From: Lentisphaerota bacterium
GTDB lineage: Bacteria > Verrucomicrobiota > Lentisphaeria > Oligosphaerales > JABHEG01
DNA: 64,000 nucleotides
NCBI GenBank assembly: GCA_018676675.1
Contig: JABHEG010000287.1
Location: forward strand, 1 to 64,000
Direction: 5' to 3'
The notes beneath the pieces were generated by a model. That model had not been told where the DNA came from. It worked only from the letters and a program-made list of their open reading frames with translations, and ran no database searches. Shown here one piece after another: positions 61,101-64,000 of the stretch (positions are counted from its first letter, which is position 1; the number at the start of each line of letters is the position of its first letter). The position numbers and the translations under genes were made by a program.

Positions 61101-62931
61101 CCCAATCCGGGTCAGCGCCGTTGAAGAGGACATCCTGGGTCTTTAGAGCTTCCTCGAAGTATCCGGACGCCACGCCCACGTGATCTCCGCTCATGATCAT
61201 GTAATCGACGATGGGGTCGTAATATGAGGTGTACCAGAAGAGGTGATCGTTGTTTCCCGCCAGCCAGGCGCTGTGGTTCAGGGCTGCGAAGTAGTGCTTC
61301 ACGGACTGGAGGGAGGCCTTCCATACGGGGGCGGGATAGTCCTTCTCGAAGTAACGGGCGACGCAATACAGTGCCATCGCAGACCAGTCACCATGCCGAT
61401 TGCCGACGTGTCCGCGGTGTTTGAGGGTGCCGTAGACCCCTTCATGGGCGCGGTGGGTGAGTTGGCGTGAGAACGCGTTGGTGATACGAAGGCGCTGCTC
61501 ATCGGTGAAGAATGGATCCTCTTCAATGAGATCCCAGAACAGGATCATCATGTGGGCGCCATAGTGGTAAGGGCCGGCCAGCGGGTCCTTTTTGTTCTCG
61601 ATGCGTTCTCCGTCGCCTGCTTCAAGATCCCGGATTGCCTTCTCATCCGGAAAGGCCAGGCGCAGGAACTCACGAGCGTGGTGCTCGTCCCCGGTCATGT
61701 GGTAGGCCGCCATATGCTTGCTAATCATGTTCCAGCCGAAGTAGCCGCCGGATCGGTACGTTCCGGATGCCTCCCAGATCTTCATGTCTCCGGGGAGCTT
61801 TGGGACTGTGTAGTCGGGGCTCAGGACGATTTCGCAAATGCGCCCGACTTCCAGCTCGTCGGTGTGCCCTGGCGCCTTGAGTAAAGCGGCAAAGGCCGTG
61901 GCGGCACGGATCAGACTGCTTGGGGCACTTGCACCGATAAGGACGCAGTTCACGCCGTCTCCGAGCGGGCTGTGGATGGTGCGAACAATGTGGCCGTTCG
62001 GCCCCGGGTACTTGAGATCCAGGAGCGTGTAGAATCGGTCGTACAGCTCGGAAATGGTACTGTTGGTGGAACGGTTGCCGATGAGAATGGCAGGCTGACT
62101 CAATGGTAACCGGGCCTGGGGAGCATCGTCAGGGAGGATGGGAATGGTCACTCCAGAACACGCGGCGACAGCGTCTTGGACAAGCCGCGCGGCTTTCTGC
62201 TCGTCCGGGGTCCGGCGGGCAATGATTGCAGAGACGGCCTTCCCATTCTTGACCAGAGGCGTCTCAAGGTGCAGCTGCTTAACGTGGTCGAACGTGGGGG
62301 GCACGGGCTTCGGGACAGACATGGTTGGTGTTGCCTTCTGCTTCGGGGCTCTTGGCGGGGGTGCGTCCACGACAGCCAGCTCAACCTTATCAACAAGCAC
62401 GCGTGGGGTTGGAGCTTTGTGGGTATAAATGTACAGCTGGATATGCGTTGTGCCGGGAGGTGCGAGCCCCGTGACCGTCCGGGCGGTGACGGTATTGACT
62501 TTTCCGGTGCTGAGCCCTCCCTGAGCGTACTTTCCTGAAGGCAGAAAGCGCATTTGCATGTATGCCCCGACGCCCGTTTGCTTCCCCGGTTCGAGAACGT
62601 GAGCGGTCGCCCGATACCACAGCTCGGCCTGTGCGGGAACTCGCTGCATGACCCCGATCTCAAGAGTGTCGCTGCCGTCTTCAAGAAGAAGGCGGGGGGA
62701 TGACACGGCGGGGGGGCGCAGCACGGTGACGCGACGGGTCTCGTCCGGATGGCCGTACCGGCTCCACCCGGATGGCAAACCATCGTCCGAAACCGGCCCG
62801 GCGAAGTCGGGGTTGGCGAGCTTGGGGGCTTGTGGTGGGGATTTGGCGAGTGCGGGGAGCACCGTGGCCAGCAGAACAAAGGAGCACACGAACGGAAGGA
62901 CGTGGTTCGTGCGCGGTCGGTGGACAATCAT
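58174..62931 (-). CDS. Giant secreted heparinase/alginate-lyase-like protein with FG-GAP C-terminus
   Basis: A 1,585-residue exported protein. The signal peptide ends near residue 30 (LPALAKS). A carbohydrate-binding-like sandwich covers about 35-190, a GH20-N-like region about 235-365 (ARLVQDAVAACSG), and an alpha/alpha toroid about 385-720 carries several His/Tyr-rich motifs (AGPYHYGAHMM, NRHGDWSAMALYC, DHLFWYTSYYD), as in PL8/PL12/PL21-type lyases. A C-terminal propeller contains FG-GAP calcium-binding motifs (DIDADGSLEV, DLNGDGKQEI). The ATG at 62931 is chosen because it gives a signal peptide and has GGGAG 8 nt upstream; the frame is open to 63978 but that part overlaps another gene. First of a four-gene minus-strand unit. 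Confidence 0.78.
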   Translation of the reverse strand: MIVHRPRTNHVLPFVCSFVLLATVLPALAKSPPQAPKLANPDFAGPVSDDGLPSGWSRYGHPDETRRVTVLRPPAVSSPRLLLEDGSDTLEIGVMQRVPAQAELWYRATAHVLEPGKQTGVGAYMQMRFLPSGKYAQGGLSTGKVNTVTARTVTGLAPPGTTHIQLYIYTHKAPTPRVLVDKVELAVVDAPPPRAPKQKATPTMSVPKPVPPTFDHVKQLHLETPLVKNGKAVSAIIARRTPDEQKAARLVQDAVAACSGVTIPILPDDAPQARLPLSQPAILIGNRSTNSTISELYDRFYTLLDLKYPGPNGHIVRTIHSPLGDGVNCVLIGASAPSSLIRAATAFAALLKAPGHTDELEVGRICEIVLSPDYTVPKLPGDMKIWEASGTYRSGGYFGWNMISKHMAAYHMTGDEHHAREFLRLAFPDEKAIRDLEAGDGERIENKKDPLAGPYHYGAHMMILFWDLIEEDPFFTDEQRLRITNAFSRQLTHRAHEGVYGTLKHRGHVGNRHGDWSAMALYCVARYFEKDYPAPVWKASLQSVKHYFAALNHSAWLAGNNDHLFWYTSYYDPIVDYMIMSGDHVGVASGYFEEALKTQDVLFNGADPDWGLKASSLNFLHRAAYLTGDGRWLFYRDRTGLDTSALRLGQSFWPRDLTPRPPEELLNTWTIQAMPEPMWKSRASGLPLSQSFLWGSFRNSLDASGDFLLIKGHNGGGRNPYHTFVPLELRLAGYTVLKGYHSQILTSADGMVEPKVAMNGALLQASVVGDAAYAVGHVPNAAFCDWRRTLFLRTARYAVVVDKLAFRANTATMSVETSWNTIGGRWRPSRKAIEVPVKPSTLPAGWTRLKSLDATCLSSPSNDEAPRNLIRLGSIGITLVKATEPGHWIEMPFELDAPFEGELSADLLNYKDRGHVDVFLDGARVAEGIQHHSVAVEALWVPLGHHALAAGSHRLRIVAHSRPEGADRCYIGLAGLVLRPDGAHPATVANPKSVDICSSIPMSATGTGVVKMMWTGPARVGEQQTVFHLIAPRSPGHEVSCTRLGEDAALLALPAPALAIAGKHQNTEAEFAVLEASSLVAGAASRIAVPVPGGENVLVAEPAIDIAWDFDRGHVTITALDETRARLAVAPDGKLALDGAPLAGTAEGEFLDVVLPPGAHTLTSARPPAALLQAWELALKQLPGVIADAPADGEAKASPADTAVIVPPNRSLRVGKEPVKQIVSLQWGDRPLIAAASGKHIAIIAAPGSIVTTLTTDATIRSLHWWASEKLLLAGCLDEKVIAFEDGGKRRWEFVSKMDQAVYEAAKQYWFKSAHPGIWGLDSGRFIEDKQQCFVGSACTLEIIDPKGTLVKRIPVFWGPGWRFGLLPKEDGSTDLLIARQPTDGHALAVVNSNDVRVTRRSYDGVPAGHTYVTGWSTMSRNHLYIQDIDADGSLEVVSEINGFWNRVTVWNADGSARHNAQFGPGERIPKRNVRGVALADLNGDGKQEILVVLKQGLLTALDHTCVPLWSRSLAGRPIGIAVQITEGNATPSLIVCSEDGKITSHGPDGGLRQTLDIKSSATMVTTTPCGTAVGTTDGRIFLLP

Positions 62932-63045
62932 TTGTGAAGCTCCCGGCGGTATGGATTGAGGATATAGTGTAGCACGGTGCGAGTCTCGTGCGGGTGTTGC
63001 GGAAGAGAATTCCGGAACGTTGTTCACCGATGGGAGTGACTGTTC
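62932..63045. promoter_or_regulatory. Divergent promoter region, lyase and oxidoreductase
   Basis: A 114-bp gap between two divergent genes. ATATAGTGTAG (near 62961-62971) offers -10-like sequence on both strands, and GCACG-N10-CGTGC nearby is a possible operator. Too short and ambiguous for a firm call. Confidence 0.35.
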
Positions 63046-64000
63046 ATGGATCAACTGCGTTTGGGAATTGTGGGATGTGGGCTGCGTGTCTGCCACCACG
63101 GCGGATGTGTGTTCCGCGACTGCCAGGACAGTGCCCGGATCGTGGGCATGTGCGATCCGGTAGCGGAAAAGCGCGTACGCGCCGGGAAAATGTACTCCGA
63201 GGAGTTCCGGTATGAGATTCCTGTGTTTCCGAGTCTGCGGGAGATGGCGGAGGCCACTGGCGTGGAAGCGGTCTATGTGGCCACCCCGAATGATACGCAT
63301 TGCGAGGCGGTTCTGGAGGCGTTTGACCTGGGGCTCCACGTTCTCTGTGAAAAGCCGATGGACATTACGCTCGCGAAGTGCGATCGGATGATTGCGGCAG
63401 CAGAGACGTCCGGCAGGATCCTCGGTTTGGGCATGCAGATGCACTACCGGGAACGCTACCACAAAGTACGTGAGTTGATTGCCGAGGGAACGATTGGGGA
63501 GCCGGGGATGGTGTGGTGTACGGAATACCGCCCTCCGTTCAAGCAGGAGAAGGACTGGGTATGGCAGAGCTGGCACAGTGGTGGGGCAATTGTCGAGAAG
63601 AACTGCCACCATTACGATATTCTTGACCTCTGGGTTGGGAGCGAGCCGACAACTGTCTATGCCAGTGGGAACATCCTCAAGTTGCACACCGGGGGCGGGG
63701 TTGAGAGCGATATTGTGGACAATGCCTGGATCATCAACGACTACGCGAGCGGGGCAAGAGCGATGGTTGGCATCTGCTTCCTCGCCGGCTGGGACCAGGG
63801 GCACTATCGAGAGTTCGGCGTGCATGGCACGCGTGGGAGTGTGACGTTTTCGAGCAAAGATGGTGAGATCCTGCACGTTCAGACAGAGAACGGTGAAAGG
63901 ACTGAATACGCCATTGACCACGACCTCCGTGGAGGAATCTACCGGGACTTCGTGGAGTGCGCATGCACAGGCAGGCAACCGCTGGTGACTGGAGAGCGCG
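63046..64000 (+). CDS. Gfo/Idh/MocA family oxidoreductase (truncated by window end)
   Basis: An open frame of 318 codons with no stop before the window edge. It begins LRLGIVGCGL, an N-terminal Rossmann strand, although the third Gly of GxGxxG is replaced by Val. YVATPNDTH, LHVLCEKPM (the conserved E-K-P), GLGMQMHYR and GGAIVEKNCHHYDILDLW match the NAD(P)-binding and catalytic Lys/His regions of Gfo/Idh/MocA enzymes. Such enzymes oxidise or reduce sugar-derived polyols and amino sugars. GGGAG lies 9 nt before the ATG. It is divergent from the heparinase-like gene, 114 bp apart, and probably processes its product. It is missing from simple stop-to-stop scans because the stop lies outside. Confidence 0.9.
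   Translation, partial: MDQLRLGIVGCGLRVCHHGGCVFRDCQDSARIVGMCDPVAEKRVRAGKMYSEEFRYEIPVFPSLREMAEATGVEAVYVATPNDTHCEAVLEAFDLGLHVLCEKPMDITLAKCDRMIAAAETSGRILGLGMQMHYRERYHKVRELIAEGTIGEPGMVWCTEYRPPFKQEKDWVWQSWHSGGAIVEKNCHHYDILDLWVGSEPTTVYASGNILKLHTGGGVESDIVDNAWIINDYASGARAMVGICFLAGWDQGHYREFGVHGTRGSVTFSSKDGEILHVQTENGERTEYAIDHDLRGGIYRDFVECACTGRQPLVTGER

Noticed and set aside
62932..63978. N-terminal extension of the heparinase-like frame to 63978
   Set aside because: This part is antisense to the Gfo/Idh/MocA gene and would hide the signal peptide; GGGAG and ATG at 62931 mark the real start.

Overview
This 64 kb window is a dense bacterial chromosome segment, by eye around 60% G+C. It carries no rRNA, no tRNA that I could recognise, and no ribosomal-protein marker, so taxonomy rests on gene content. 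Four formylglycine-type sulfatases, several very large secreted proteins (PL26-like and heparinase-like alpha/alpha toroids, parallel beta-helices, a PQQ-type propeller), uroporphyrinogen-decarboxylase-fold proteins, FAD_oxidored and Gfo/Idh/MocA oxidoreductases, and an alpha-2-macroglobulin/PbpC pair together suggest a polysaccharide-degrading member of the PVC group (Lentisphaerota, Kiritimatiellota, Planctomycetota) or a neighbour such as Hydrogenedentota. This is an inference, not a placement.

Layout. 1-455: a tandem 248-bp non-coding repeat. 634-6253: an argininosuccinate-lyase-like enzyme and an MmgE/PrpD protein on the minus strand, divergent from an FAD-dependent oxidoreductase and a sugar isomerase-like TIM barrel; this looks like a small catabolic module. 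6304-11538: a minus-strand group (zinc-ribbon membrane protein, sulfatase, PQQ/LamG secreted protein) with two repeat elements. 11656-20124: plus-strand genes for an alpha/alpha-toroid protein, a methyltransferase, a UroD-like protein and a 1,684-residue PL26-like secreted protein, with a long inverted repeat in the 414-bp gap before the methyltransferase. 20118-23518: an internally duplicated DUF1284-like protein, a NIF3-like protein and a sulfatase. 23900-30909: a compact operon of an SMC/RecF-like ATPase, UroD-like protein, sulfatase and pectate-lyase-fold protein. 30945-33195: a sulfatase divergent from an XRE-type regulator, with probable operators between them.

33376-41073 is a thioester-containing bacterial alpha-2-macroglobulin followed by penicillin-binding protein 1C, meeting a radical SAM gene end to end. 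42164-47946 holds an ADP-ribosylglycohydrolase-like fusion and then a sugar-phosphate operon (YhcH-like, Dxr, NagB-like with altered catalytic residues, class II aldolase) that encloses the essential isoprenoid gene dxr. 47944-50082 contains hairpin repeats around a secreted beta-helix protein. 50116-62931 is a minus-strand group of four: a heparinase-like lyase with an FG-GAP propeller, an M28-like peptidase fused to an AAC(3)-type acetyltransferase, a GH42-like protein and an alpha/beta hydrolase. A partial Gfo/Idh/MocA oxidoreductase runs off the right edge.

Overall the window reads as scavenging of sulfated or uronate-rich glycans: sulfatases and lyases act outside the cytoplasm, and the isomerase, NagB-like, aldolase and oxidoreductase genes handle the products. 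The least-explained items are the lyase/PrpD pair, the peptidase-acetyltransferase fusion, the duplicated DUF1284-like protein, the altered NagB-like enzyme and the dispersed hairpin repeats.
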